Positions 41,985 through 50,035 of a DNA stretch of 64,000 nt are shown in pieces. Source of the DNA: Streptomonospora wellingtoniae (GTDB lineage: Bacteria; Actinomycetota; Actinomycetes; Streptosporangiales; Streptosporangiaceae). The notes beneath the pieces were generated by a model. It did no database searches. It saw nothing but the letters and a program-made list of their open reading frames with translations, and had not been told where the DNA came from. The stretch covers positions 205,247 to 269,246 of the forward strand of contig NZ_JAVREK010000005.1 in the NCBI RefSeq assembly GCF_031845375.1, read 5' to 3'. How positions within the stretch are numbered: position 1 is the stretch's first letter; every line of letters starts with the position of its first letter. A program made the position numbers and the translations under genes.

Positions 41985-42010
41985 GGAATTGGACGCGCCT
42001 ACCATCTGTT
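41985..42010 (+). promoter_or_regulatory. SigR-type promoter of trxBA
   Basis: GGAAT (41985-41989), exactly 18 bases, then GTT (42008-42010). This is the SigR consensus known from Streptomyces trxBA, which SigR induces under disulfide stress. It is 70 bases before the trxB start. Confidence 0.75.
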
Positions 42011-42079
42011 GGGACAGACGACTTTCCCCGCGGGCAGCCGCCAGCGCTCTGCCCGCCGACCGACCGGAGGGCGACGATC

Positions 42080-43012
42080 GTGAGCGACGTCCGCAATGTA
42101 ATCATCATCGGGTCGGGACCCGCGGGCTATACCGCGGCCGTCTACGCCGCCCGCGCCGAGTTGCAGCCCCTGGTCTTCGAGGGCTCCATCACAGCCGGCG
42201 GCGCCTTGATGAACACGACCGACGTCGAGAACTTCCCCGGGTTCCCCGACGGCGTCATGGGCCCGGACCTGATGGACCACCTGCGCAAGCAGGCCGAGCG
42301 TTTCGGCGCCGAACTCGTGGCCGACGACGTCACCGAGGTCGACCTGAGCGCGACGCCCAAGGTCGTCAAGGTCGGCGAGGACGTCCACAAGGCCCGCACG
42401 GTGATCATCGCGACCGGCTCCGGCTACCGCGAGCTGGGCGTCCCCGGCGAGACCGAGTTCTCCGGACGCGGCACCTCCTGGTGCGCCACGTGCGACGGCT
42501 TCTTCTTCCGCGACCAGGACATCGCCGTGGTCGGCGGCGGCGACACCGCTATGGAGGAGGCGACCTTCCTCACGCGCTTCGCCCGTTCGGTGACGGTCAT
42601 CCACCGCCGCGGCGAGCTGCGCGCCAGCAAGATCATGCAGGAGCGGGCCTTCACGAACGACAAGATCAGCTTCCTGTGGAACACCGAGGTCACCGAAGTC
42701 GTCGGCGAGTCCAAGGTCTCCGGCGTGCACCTGCGCAACACGGTCACGGGTGAGGAGAGCAAGCTGGACGTCACCGGCCTGTTCGTCGCCATCGGCCACG
42801 ACCCTCGCGTGGAGCTCTTCGAGGACCAACTGGACTTCGACTCCGAGGGCTACCTGGCCGTCGACGCACCGAGCACCCGCACCAACATCCCCGGCGTCTT
42901 CGCCGCCGGCGACGTCGTCGACCACAACTACCGTCAGGCCGTCACCGCCGCCGGCACCGGCTGCGCCGCGGCTCTGGACGCCGAGCGCTTCCTGGCCGAC
43001 CAGGGCCGATGA
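42080..43012 (+). CDS. trxB: Thioredoxin-disulfide reductase
   Basis: 310 residues. The FAD-binding motif VIIIGSGPAGYTAAV is at the start, the redox pair is Cys135-Ala-Thr-Cys138, the NADPH motif is VVGGGDTAMEEATFL, and the C-terminal FAD loop is GVFAAGDVVD. It reduces thioredoxin with NADPH. GTG 42080 follows GGAGGG by 9 bases. It has a SigR-type promoter at 41985-42010 and is followed by trxA 67 bases on, so disulfide-stress induction is likely. Confidence 0.96.
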   Translation: MSDVRNVIIIGSGPAGYTAAVYAARAELQPLVFEGSITAGGALMNTTDVENFPGFPDGVMGPDLMDHLRKQAERFGAELVADDVTEVDLSATPKVVKVGEDVHKARTVIIATGSGYRELGVPGETEFSGRGTSWCATCDGFFFRDQDIAVVGGGDTAMEEATFLTRFARSVTVIHRRGELRASKIMQERAFTNDKISFLWNTEVTEVVGESKVSGVHLRNTVTGEESKLDVTGLFVAIGHDPRVELFEDQLDFDSEGYLAVDAPSTRTNIPGVFAAGDVVDHNYRQAVTAAGTGCAAALDAERFLADQGR

Positions 43013-43079
43013 CCCCGCCGCCGGCCCGCCCTCGACCACAACGACCACGCGACCACTTGCGACCGATGAGGAGATCCCC

Positions 43080-43406
43080 ATGGCCGACCTGAAGAAGGTA
43101 ACCGACAGCACCTTCGAGGCCGACGTACTGAAGAGCGACAAGCCGGTGCTGGTCGACTTCTGGGCGGAATGGTGCGGCCCGTGCCGCCAGGTCGCCCCGA
43201 TCCTGGAGGAGATCGCGGCCGACCACGGCGACAAGCTGGAGATCGTCAAGCTCAACACCGACGAGAACCCGGAGACGGCCCGAGAGGCGGGCATTCTGTC
43301 GATCCCGATGATGAACGTCTACCAGAACGGCGAGGTCGTCAAGCAGATCCACGGCGCCAAGCCCAAGCGCAAGCTGCTTCAGGACCTGGAAGACTTCATC
43401 GGCTGA
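43080..43406 (+). CDS. trxA: Thioredoxin
   Basis: 108 residues, family length. The active site is Trp-Cys32-Gly-Pro-Cys35 in VDFWAEWCGPC, with the cis-Pro loop ILSIPMMNVY. It reduces cytosolic protein disulfides and is recharged by TrxB. GAGGAG lies 6 bases before ATG 43080. A perfect parS lies 25 bases beyond its stop and a terminator after that. Confidence 0.97.
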   Translation: MADLKKVTDSTFEADVLKSDKPVLVDFWAEWCGPCRQVAPILEEIAADHGDKLEIVKLNTDENPETAREAGILSIPMMNVYQNGEVVKQIHGAKPKRKLLQDLEDFIG

Positions 43407-43430
43407 GTCGTCCCGGCTCCGCCGCCGCGT

Positions 43431-43444
43431 GTTTCACGTGAAAC
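43431..43444. promoter_or_regulatory. parS site, perfect
   Basis: GTTTCACGTGAAAC, exact 14-bp palindrome bound by ParB, between trxA and parB. Confidence 0.92.
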
Positions 43445-43486
43445 GCTCACCGCAGAAGTCGGGAGGCGGCCGCCCCGCTCCACGAA

Positions 43487-43524
43487 CGCGAAAGCGCCCT
43501 CCGGTCTCGGGGGGCGCTTTCGCG
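43487..43524. terminator. Hairpin between convergent trxA and parB
   Basis: Arms 43487-43499 and 43512-43524 are a perfect 13-bp stem (CGCGAAAGCGCCC) with a 12-base loop. AAAG/CTTT at the core suits either direction. Confidence 0.8.
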
Positions 43525-43587
43525 TGCTCGTCACTGCAACGCGGCGCGTGCGGCCGACCGGAGGCTGGCTTCCGATCGGCGAGCGCC

Positions 43588-44523
43588 TCACTCCTGAGTC
43601 GATCCCGGCGCCATGGCGGCGATGATGCGCTCCAGGTCCTCGCGCGTCGCGAACTCGACGACGATCTTGCCCTTGTTGCGTCCCTGATTGATCTTCACCC
43701 GGGTCTCGAACACGTCGGAGAGGCGCCGCGACCACTCCTCCATCTCCGGGTTCGGTCCACTGCGCGCCGGGGATCGGCGGGGAGCCGGCCGCTTCTCGTC
43801 GGTCTCGCCGAGCGTGATGACCTCCTCCAGCGCCCGGACCGACAGCCCTTCCTCGACGATGCGCCGGGCGAGGCGGTCCTGGGTCTCGGAGTCCTCGACC
43901 GACAGCAGCGCTCGCGCGTGCCCGGCACTCAGCACACCTGCGGCCACGCGACGCTGCACCGACGGCGAGAGGTTCAGCAGGCGCAGCGTGTTGGTGATAT
44001 GGGGGCGAGACCGGCCGATGCGCTTGGCGAGTTCGTCGTGGGTGGCGCCGAAGTCGTCCAGGAGCTGCTGATAGGCGGCCGCCTCCTCCAGCGGGTTGAG
44101 CTGCTGTCGGTGCAGGTTCTCCAGTAGGGCGTCGCGCAGCAGCTCGTCGTCGGTGGTCTCGCGGACGATCGCCGGGATCCGATCGAGGCCCACCTCCTTG
44201 CTCGCCCGCCAGCGGCGCTCGCCCATGATGAGCTCGTAGCGCCCGGGACCGAGCTTGCGGACGACGATCGGCTGCAGCAGGCCGACCTCGGCGATCGATG
44301 CACGCAGCTCCTCCAGCGCTTCCTCGTCGAAGTGCTGGCGGGGCTGCCTCGGGTTCGGTGTAACGGCGCCTACCTCGACCTCCTCGAGGTAGGCGCCTCC
44401 GATGGCCTCGGGGTGCTGTTGCTCCGCACCGAGGTCGGACGGAGCGTCCAGGCTCGCTGTCTCGGGCGCTTGCGGAATCAACGCGCCAAGGCCCTTGCCC
44501 AGACCGCGCCGCTGCTGGCTCAC
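43588..44523 (-). CDS. parB: Chromosome partitioning protein ParB
   Basis: 311 residues. LGKGLGALIPQ at the N-terminus contacts ParA, the CTP-binding motif is GERRWRAS, the helix-turn-helix NPLEEAAAYQQLLDDFG...IGRSRPHITNTLRLL reads parS, and the C-terminus dimerises. It loads on parS and slides, condensing the origin. GTG 44523 has GGGAG 6 bases upstream. It lies 25 bases after parA. The parS sites found in this window are its targets. Confidence 0.96.
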   Translation of the reverse strand: MSQQRRGLGKGLGALIPQAPETASLDAPSDLGAEQQHPEAIGGAYLEEVEVGAVTPNPRQPRQHFDEEALEELRASIAEVGLLQPIVVRKLGPGRYELIMGERRWRASKEVGLDRIPAIVRETTDDELLRDALLENLHRQQLNPLEEAAAYQQLLDDFGATHDELAKRIGRSRPHITNTLRLLNLSPSVQRRVAAGVLSAGHARALLSVEDSETQDRLARRIVEEGLSVRALEEVITLGETDEKRPAPRRSPARSGPNPEMEEWSRRLSDVFETRVKINQGRNKGKIVVEFATREDLERIIAAMAPGSTQE

Positions 44524-44548
44524 CGACGTCTCCCTTCACGTCTCATGA

Positions 44549-45481
44549 TCAGTTACCGGCGCTCGTCTTCGCCCGGTAGGCGATCTCGCGCGCCGCCTCC
44601 ATGTAGGCGACCGCGCCGGTGGACCCCGGGTCGTAGGTCATCACGGACTGCCCGTAGCTCGGGGCTTCCGAGACGCGCACACTTCGGGGCACCAGTGTCT
44701 TGAGTACCAGATCGCCGAAGTGTCCGCGTACTTCATCCGCAACCTGGGATGCCAGCCTCGTCCGACCGTCGTACATGGTGAGCAGGATGGTGGAGATCTC
44801 CATCGCGGGATTGAGGTGCGACTTCACCAGCTCCACGTTGCGCAGCAGCTGCCCGAGCCCCTCCAAGGCGTAGTACTCGCACTGGATGGGGATGAGCACC
44901 TCTTCGCAGGCGACCATGGCGTTCACCGTGAGCAGGCCGAGCGAAGGCGGGCAGTCGATGAGGATGTAGTCCAGCTCGCTGCTGTCATAGGCCGAGAACG
45001 CCCGCTTGAGCCGCGACTCGCGGGCCACCAGCGAGACCAGCTCGATCTCAGCGCCGGCGAGGTCGATGGTGGCGGGGACACACCAGAGGTTGTCGATGTC
45101 GGGTACCGGCTGCGCGAGGTCGCGGATCTCCTCGTCCTCAACGAGGCAGTGGTAGATCGAGCGCGAATCGGCACTCCTGTCCATCGACAACGCGGTGGAG
45201 GCGTTCCCCTGGGGATCGAGGTCGACGACGAGTACCCGGTTGCCGTGCATCGCAAGCGACGCGGCCAGATTTACGGTCGTCGTGGTCTTGCCGACGCCGC
45301 CCTTCTGGTTCGCGACGCTCATGACGCGACATTCAGCGGGGCGCGGCCAGGAGTTGTCACCGTGTCCGCGTACCGACATCGCGACACGGGCCGCACGCGC
45401 TATCGGGGTGTCGTATTCCACCTCGGCGTCAGGCGCGGAGATGACGTCGATATCCGTTTCACGTGAAACATCGGCGGGCAT
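44549..45481 (-). CDS. parA: Chromosome partitioning ATPase ParA
   Basis: 310 residues from ATG 45481, which has GGGAGG 8 bases upstream. GTG 45559, in frame and overlapping the rsmG stop as GTGA, would add 26 residues but has a weak site; both starts are possible. The deviant Walker A is SVANQKGGVGKTTTTVNLAA and the Walker B segment is DYILIDCPPSLGLLT. It drives origin movement with ParB. A parS site is inside the coding region, giving residues VSRET, and a second degenerate one lies in the N-terminal extension. Confidence 0.94.
   Translation of the reverse strand: MPADVSRETDIDVISAPDAEVEYDTPIARAARVAMSVRGHGDNSWPRPAECRVMSVANQKGGVGKTTTTVNLAASLAMHGNRVLVVDLDPQGNASTALSMDRSADSRSIYHCLVEDEEIRDLAQPVPDIDNLWCVPATIDLAGAEIELVSLVARESRLKRAFSAYDSSELDYILIDCPPSLGLLTVNAMVACEEVLIPIQCEYYALEGLGQLLRNVELVKSHLNPAMEISTILLTMYDGRTRLASQVADEVRGHFGDLVLKTLVPRSVRVSEAPSYGQSVMTYDPGSTGAVAYMEAAREIAYRAKTSAGN
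45456..45469. promoter_or_regulatory. parS site within parA, perfect
   Basis: GTTTCACGTGAAAC inside the 5' end of parA, where it encodes VSRET on the minus strand. Confidence 0.92.
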
Positions 45482-45503
45482 GGCTTGGTCCTCCCAGCGA
45501 GGC

Positions 45504-45517
45504 GTTTCATGTGAAAC
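45504..45517. promoter_or_regulatory. parS-like site, one mismatch
   Basis: GTTTCATGTGAAAC, one base off parS, 35 bases from the perfect site and just upstream of the preferred parA start. Confidence 0.7.
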
Positions 45518-45555
45518 ATAGGCGCCGTCGGTCTGGTTCTGGGGCACGAATGACT

Positions 45556-46275
45556 TCACCTCTTCCGTCCGCGCTTCTTCCTGGAGCCACCTGAGGAGCG
45601 CCGCGCCTTGGCCGCGCTGGAGTGACCGCTCTCAGATGTGACAGTCACGCGAACAACCGTGGTAGCGGGTTCGACTTTACCGCGCCCAACCCTGATCACA
45701 TCAGCAACGCATGGGCGTTGTGCCGACAAATCCCTGCGTGCTTCCTCAAGCTCACTCTCCGCCTGCTCCCCTTTGAGGGCGAGCAGGCTGCCGCCTTTGC
45801 CAAGCAGCGGCAGCGCCCACACCCCGAGTCGGGCCAGCGGAGCGACCGCCCGTGCTGTGACGACGTCGGCCCGGATCTCCGAGCGCATCTCCTCGGCCCG
45901 CCCGCGGCGCACCCGCACGTTGGGGAGATCGAGGTGGTCGATGCACTCGCGCAGGAAGACGGTCCTTCGCAGCAACGGCTCCAAGAGGGTCACCGCAAGG
46001 TCCGGGCGCAGGATACCCAGAACCACTCCGGGAAGGCCGGCACCCGAACCGATGTCGACGACGTCGGCCCCCTCGGGGACCAACTCCTCGATCACGGCGC
46101 AGTTCATCAAATGCCGCTCCCACAGGCGGGGAACCTCACGCGGGCCGATGAGACCACGCTCAACCCCGGCGTCAGCGAGCAGATCCGCGTACCGGGCCAC
46201 GAGCGGGAGCGTGTCGCCGAACAGGGCTGCGGCGTGTTCGGGCGGTGCCACCATCCCCTCAGCACCCGAGGCCAT
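45556..46275 (-). CDS. rsmG: 16S rRNA (guanine-527-N7)-methyltransferase
   Basis: 239 residues. The SAM-binding motif DVVDIGSGAGLPG (residues 71-83) is clear, and RLWERHLMNCAVI is typical of RsmG. It methylates G527 of 16S rRNA; loss of the enzyme gives low-level streptomycin resistance in actinomycetes. The Lys/Arg-rich C-terminal tail is an extension. ATG 46275 has AAGGTGG 6 bases upstream; ATG 46254 is possible. It lies between jag and parA, as in other actinobacteria. Confidence 0.93.
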   Translation of the reverse strand: MASGAEGMVAPPEHAAALFGDTLPLVARYADLLADAGVERGLIGPREVPRLWERHLMNCAVIEELVPEGADVVDIGSGAGLPGVVLGILRPDLAVTLLEPLLRRTVFLRECIDHLDLPNVRVRRGRAEEMRSEIRADVVTARAVAPLARLGVWALPLLGKGGSLLALKGEQAESELEEARRDLSAQRPCVADVIRVGRGKVEPATTVVRVTVTSESGHSSAAKARRSSGGSRKKRGRKR

Positions 46276-46406
46276 CAGTCACCACCTTGACCCTTTCAGA
46301 CCGGTCGGCGATGAATCGACAGGTCGACATGGAGAGAAATCCAGGAAGTAGATACAGAAGCGCCCCCCACGATCCTATGCGTGAGGGGCGCCTGCGCGGA
46401 CGTTAT

Positions 46407-46420
46407 GTTTCACGTGAAAC
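46407..46420. promoter_or_regulatory. parS site, perfect
   Basis: GTTTCACGTGAAAC in the 237-base gap between rsmG and jag. Confidence 0.92.
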
Positions 46421-46512
46421 CGAAGCGGTAGAGATCTGTATCCGCCGCCGTGGCCGGATCGCGAGCGGTCGCAGCAGACGCCGCTCGACGGCGGACCCCC
46501 GCACCGGCAGGG

Positions 46513-47061
46513 TCACTCGGCCGGGTAGACCACCACGTAGCGGCTCGGCTCCTCGCCCTCGGACTCGCTTCGCAGTCCCGCCGCCGCGACGGCGTCGTGC
46601 ACGACCTTCCGCTCGAACGGCGTCATCGGCTCCAGCGGCTTGACCTCGCCCGACTTCTTGACCGCCTCGACGGCGTCGGCCCCGACGCGCGACAGCGCCT
46701 TGCGCCGGGAGTCGCGGAAGCCGCCGATGTCGAGCATCAGGCGGCTGCGGTTGCCGGTCGACCGGTGCACGGCCAGGCGCGTCAGCTCTTGCAGCGCCTC
46801 CAGCACCTCGCCGTTGTCGCCGATGAGTTCGTCGAGCGTCGCACCCACCACCGACACGAGCGCGCGGTCCCCCTCGACGTCCATGTCGATGTCGCCGTCG
46901 AAGTCCGCGATGTCCAGCAGACCCTCGATGTAGTCGGCTGCGACGTCGCCCTCTTGCTCCAGGGCGGCGACGTCGACGACGGCCTCGTCCTCGTTCTCCG
47001 GCGCCTCCGCCACGGCGACACTGCCGCGCTCGTCCGCCCCGTCCTCGTTGCCGTTGCTCAC
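46513..47061 (-). CDS. jag: RNA-binding protein Jag/KhpB
   Basis: 182 residues. An acidic N-terminal stretch is followed by a KH domain (IDMDVEGDRALVSVVGATLD, GDNGEVLEALQELTRLAV) and an R3H domain (SRLMLDIGGFRDSRRKALSR). The R3H His is not obvious. Role in RNA binding and cell-wall elongation control is known from other bacteria. GTG 47061 follows AAGGAGA by about 9 bases. It is between yidC and rsmG, the standard order. Confidence 0.9.
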   Translation of the reverse strand: MSNGNEDGADERGSVAVAEAPENEDEAVVDVAALEQEGDVAADYIEGLLDIADFDGDIDMDVEGDRALVSVVGATLDELIGDNGEVLEALQELTRLAVHRSTGNRSRLMLDIGGFRDSRRKALSRVGADAVEAVKKSGEVKPLEPMTPFERKVVHDAVAAAGLRSESEGEEPSRYVVVYPAE

Positions 47062-47147
47062 AGCGAACTGTCTCCTTACGTCTGTGCGGGTGCAGGAGAC
47101 GCGCCTCAAGGGCTTGACAGGCCTGCGCGACCCTTCACCCGATAGTC

Positions 47148-48083
47148 CTAGCTCTTGCCGCCGGTGCGCTTGGCCCGCGGCTGCTTCCTCGGCTGCCTAC
47201 GCTCGATCTTAGGCTCTTCGACCGGTTCTGGCGCGCTCTCTTTGCGCTTGCCGAGAAGGCCTTTCGCGGAACCGTTGGGCGAAGCGTTCTTGGCGGCGTC
47301 GGCGGAGTCCTCGGTGCTCCCCTCGGCGGGCTTGCGGTAGAGGAAGTGCTGCTGGCCCATGGTCCACAGGTTTGAGGTCACCCAGTAGATCAGCACACCG
47401 ATCGGCATACCCAGACCGAAGAGGCCGAAGGCCGGCGCCAGGTACATCATGATCTTCTGCGACTGCGCCATGGGGTTGTCGGGCATCTGCACAGTGCTGC
47501 GCTTCATGCTCTGGCGCATCGTCAGGAACGTCGTGCCGCCCATGATCACGCAGGCGACGACGATGACGGCCTTGGCGATGATGGGGTCGGCCCCGTAGCC
47601 CTCCAGCTCCTGATTGCTCATCAGGAACTGTGCGGCCAGCGGCGCGTGGAAGATCGCCGCGTTCTGGGCGGACTCGACGAGGTCGGGGGTGAAGCCGTAC
47701 TGCGCCTTGCCCTGAGCGACGTTGCGCAGCACGTTGAACAGCGCGAAGAACACCGGCATCTGCAGCAGCAGGGGAAGGCAGCCCATCAGCGGGTTGGTGC
47801 CGCTCTCCTGGTAGAGCTTCATCTGCTCCTGCTGGAGGCGCTGCTTGTCGTTCTTGTAGCGCTCCCGCACCTTCATCAGCTGCGGCTGCATCTCCTGGAC
47901 CTTGCGCTGCGTCTGCATCTGCTTGACGAACAGCGGGACCATGATCAGCCGCATGAGGACTGTCAGCGTGACGATGGACAGGCCCCACGCCCAGCCGCTA
48001 TCGGGGTTGAGTCCGATAGTCGTCAGGCCGGAGTGGATCTGGATCAGCACCCAGCCGACAATGTTGTAAAGCCAGTCCAGCAC
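47148..48083 (-). CDS. yidC: Membrane protein insertase YidC
   Basis: 311 residues. A short Gram-positive-type YidC/Oxa1 with 5 core helices: WGLSIVTLTVLMRLIMVPLF carries the conserved positive residue of the hydrophilic groove (R in LMRLI), then GCLPLLLQMPVFFALFNVLR and MGGTTFLTMRQSM. The C-terminal tail is Lys/Arg/Pro-rich. It inserts membrane proteins alone or with SecYEG. GTG 48083 follows GAGGGAG by 7 bases. It is in the rpmH-to-parB series. Confidence 0.95.
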   Translation of the reverse strand: MLDWLYNIVGWVLIQIHSGLTTIGLNPDSGWAWGLSIVTLTVLMRLIMVPLFVKQMQTQRKVQEMQPQLMKVRERYKNDKQRLQQEQMKLYQESGTNPLMGCLPLLLQMPVFFALFNVLRNVAQGKAQYGFTPDLVESAQNAAIFHAPLAAQFLMSNQELEGYGADPIIAKAVIVVACVIMGGTTFLTMRQSMKRSTVQMPDNPMAQSQKIMMYLAPAFGLFGLGMPIGVLIYWVTSNLWTMGQQHFLYRKPAEGSTEDSADAAKNASPNGSAKGLLGKRKESAPEPVEEPKIERRQPRKQPRAKRTGGKS

Positions 48084-48111
48084 CGGCCAACTCCCTCTTC
48101 CTTCGGTTCGG

Positions 48112-48420
48112 CTACTGCCCCGGTGGTTCCGGAGCGGTGCCCGGTTCGACGATCGGTGCGTCCTCCTGCTCGGCGGTGCCCTTTCGCGGGGGCACGGGAT
48201 CGAGGCCGCCGGGGTGGAACGGGTGGCAGCGGGCGATCCTGCGCGCAGCGAGCCACAGCCCGCGCGGCGCACCGTGCATGTGCAGCGCTTCCACGGCATA
48301 GGCGCTGCACGAGGGATAGAAGCGGCAGACAGGGGGCAGGAGAGGACTGATGAACCGCTGGTAGCCGCGAATGGGCACCACCAGCGCTCTCGCCGCCCGG
48401 CTCGGTATCTCCTCGGTCAT
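48112..48420 (-). CDS. yidD: Membrane protein insertion efficiency factor YidD
   Basis: 102 residues. GYQRFISPLLPPVCRFYPSCS carries the three-Cys signature of the family in its last part, and RIARCHPFHPGG is the second landmark. It is a small peripheral membrane protein thought to help YidC. ATG 48420 overlaps the rnpA stop as ATGA, a translational coupling. A Pro/Glu tail follows. Confidence 0.93.
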   Translation of the reverse strand: MTEEIPSRAARALVVPIRGYQRFISPLLPPVCRFYPSCSAYAVEALHMHGAPRGLWLAARRIARCHPFHPGGLDPVPPRKGTAEQEDAPIVEPGTAPEPPGQ

Positions 48421-48857
48421 GACTCCGCCAGATCCCCGCCGTCGCGCGTCTTCTCCGGTGCGTGTGGGTCGTCAGGCCCCCTGCGACGGCGTGTCGCGTT
48501 CCTGCGGGGGCGCATCGCCGCGGCTATGGCACCGTCGAGCTGCGCGGCCAGCGTGTCGTATCCCAGGGACGCGGACAGGGGTTTGGCCCGCACTACTAGC
48601 AGGCTACCCGCAGGAAGAAGCGCGAGCCGCGCGCGCATCAGGTGGCGGAGGCGGCGCTGGACACGCTTGCGCACGACGGCGTTTCCGACGGGCCTGCCGA
48701 CGGCGAACCCGACACGCGGCGGGGTTCCCGACTCCCGGGCCTCGGGCGAGGGCGCCAGGTACGCGACGCTGAGCGCTTCTCGGCCGGCGCGCCGACCGGA
48801 CCGCAGCACGGCCGTGAACTCGGAGCTGCGGCGCATTCGGTTCTGGGGCGACAACAT
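48417..48857 (-). CDS. rnpA: Ribonuclease P protein component
   Basis: 146 residues. MLSPQNRMRRSSEF is the family start, and VGNAVVRKRVQRRLRH is the RNR motif that binds the RNase P RNA. It matures the 5' ends of tRNAs. ATG 48857 is preferred over ATG 48890 by homology and by GAGGA 8 bases upstream. The C-terminus overlaps yidD by 4 bases. It lies 219 bases downstream of rpmH, where no further gene is visible. Confidence 0.94.
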   Translation of the reverse strand: MLSPQNRMRRSSEFTAVLRSGRRAGREALSVAYLAPSPEARESGTPPRVGFAVGRPVGNAVVRKRVQRRLRHLMRARLALLPAGSLLVVRAKPLSASLGYDTLAAQLDGAIAAAMRPRRNATRRRRGPDDPHAPEKTRDGGDLAES

Positions 48858-49076
48858 CGGATCGGGTCCTCGGCGGGCGTCGGACGGCATGTCTCAACGA
48901 TCGCGTCCTGCGCGCTGCACCTCGCACGGCGAAGGCGCCGAGCAGCGGCGTGGGCGGGCCGTGCACCGGGGCGCCGCCGACTCCTGGCGGGCCCGTCGAA
49001 GACGCCCTGACACACAACGAAGGCCGGCTGCCGCAGGGGACAGCCGGCCCGCAGGTCGATCGGTCGACCGTGGCCT

Positions 49077-49220
49077 CTAGTGGCGCACGGTCAGCTGCGC
49101 GCGCCCCTTCTTGCGGCGCGCTGCGATGATCGCGCGTCCGGCACGGGTCCGCATGCGCAGCCGGAAACCATGAACCTTGGCGCGGCGCCGGTTGTTCGGC
49201 TGAAACGTACGCTTGCTCAC
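49077..49220 (-). CDS. rpmH: 50S ribosomal protein L34
   Basis: 47 residues. SKRTFQPNNRRRAKVHGFRLR is nearly invariant in bacteria. GTG 49220 start, TAG stop. It is first in the leftward rpmH-rnpA-yidD-yidC-jag-rsmG-parA-parB series and is divergent from dnaA across the origin-proximal region. Confidence 0.97.
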   Translation of the reverse strand: MSKRTFQPNNRRRAKVHGFRLRMRTRAGRAIIAARRKKGRAQLTVRH

Positions 49221-50027
49221 TGCAGGGCTCCAGGGGCGTGTAATCGAAGTACTACGGCTGCCCCACGGCAGCGGGGCACGGTGTCTGCGCTCTCCGGCGC
49301 CGAAGGGTGTTGCGGAGGTCCGCACAAGGCCCTTCGGCGAGGGCGGGCCGACGGCGCCGCAGGCCGCCGGATCGATGCACTGCGACGCTGCCGCAAGCGC
49401 AGACCGATAGCGACCTAAGCATATCGAAGATACGGGGCCCTCCGGCACCGGTCAAATCGATCACCGCGGCCACCAGCGACGACGTACGCCCGCGCAGGTC
49501 CGGAGTCCACTTTTCCCGAGCCTGTGGACAACTGCGCCGACACGTTCTCCACAAGCTGTGCATCCTGGGGAGCCGCCTCTAAGCTGTGGAAAACGCACGA
49601 GCGGCATCGGCTGTGCCGGCGCGCCTCCCCGAAGCGGCGTCCACAACCTGTGTGCACGTACTCCCACCCCTGTGATCTGCGAAATGTGGATAACTCCACC
49701 CGCGTGGACCGCGTCTGCGAAGCTGTGTAAAAGCACGTGTACAACATGTGGATCTTGCCCTGAAGCTGTGGAAGCACACCGCGTCACGGCCGATCCGGCA
49801 CCTGCCGCTCCGCGTTCTTCCATACACAACTGATCCACAGAACCACCGCAGGTTACCCACAGGACGCCGCCTCGCGCCCCCGACCGGCCCGGTCCCGCCG
49901 CCGTCGGCACTACCGGGAGAATGGGACGCCGGGCTCGGCTGAGGGCACCTCGGAGAAAGCCACCGGACACGGCCCTACGCCGCATTGAGAAGACCAGTGA
50001 GAAGGGGACGAACCATGGCAGGTCGCC
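49221..50027. promoter_or_regulatory. rpmH-dnaA intergenic region with DnaA boxes (left part of oriC)
   Basis: 807 bases. Perfect 9-mers are at 49523-49531 (TTGTCCACA on the minus strand) and 49685-49693 (TTATCCACA on the minus strand). One-mismatch boxes are at 49545-49553, 49585-49593, 49831-49839 and 49853-49861. It also holds the promoters of rpmH and dnaA. No gene other than a six-codon ORF beside dnaA is supported. Confidence 0.75.
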
Positions 50028-50035
50028 TTGTCTGA
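50015..50035 (+). CDS. Six-codon ORF overlapping the dnaA start
   Basis: ATG 50015 has AAGGGGA 6 bases upstream and encodes Met-Ala-Gly-Arg-Leu-Val before TGA 50033-50035. The dnaA TTG (50028) lies inside it in another frame. It may couple or limit dnaA translation, or mark a one-base error. Confidence 0.35.
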   Translation: MAGRLV

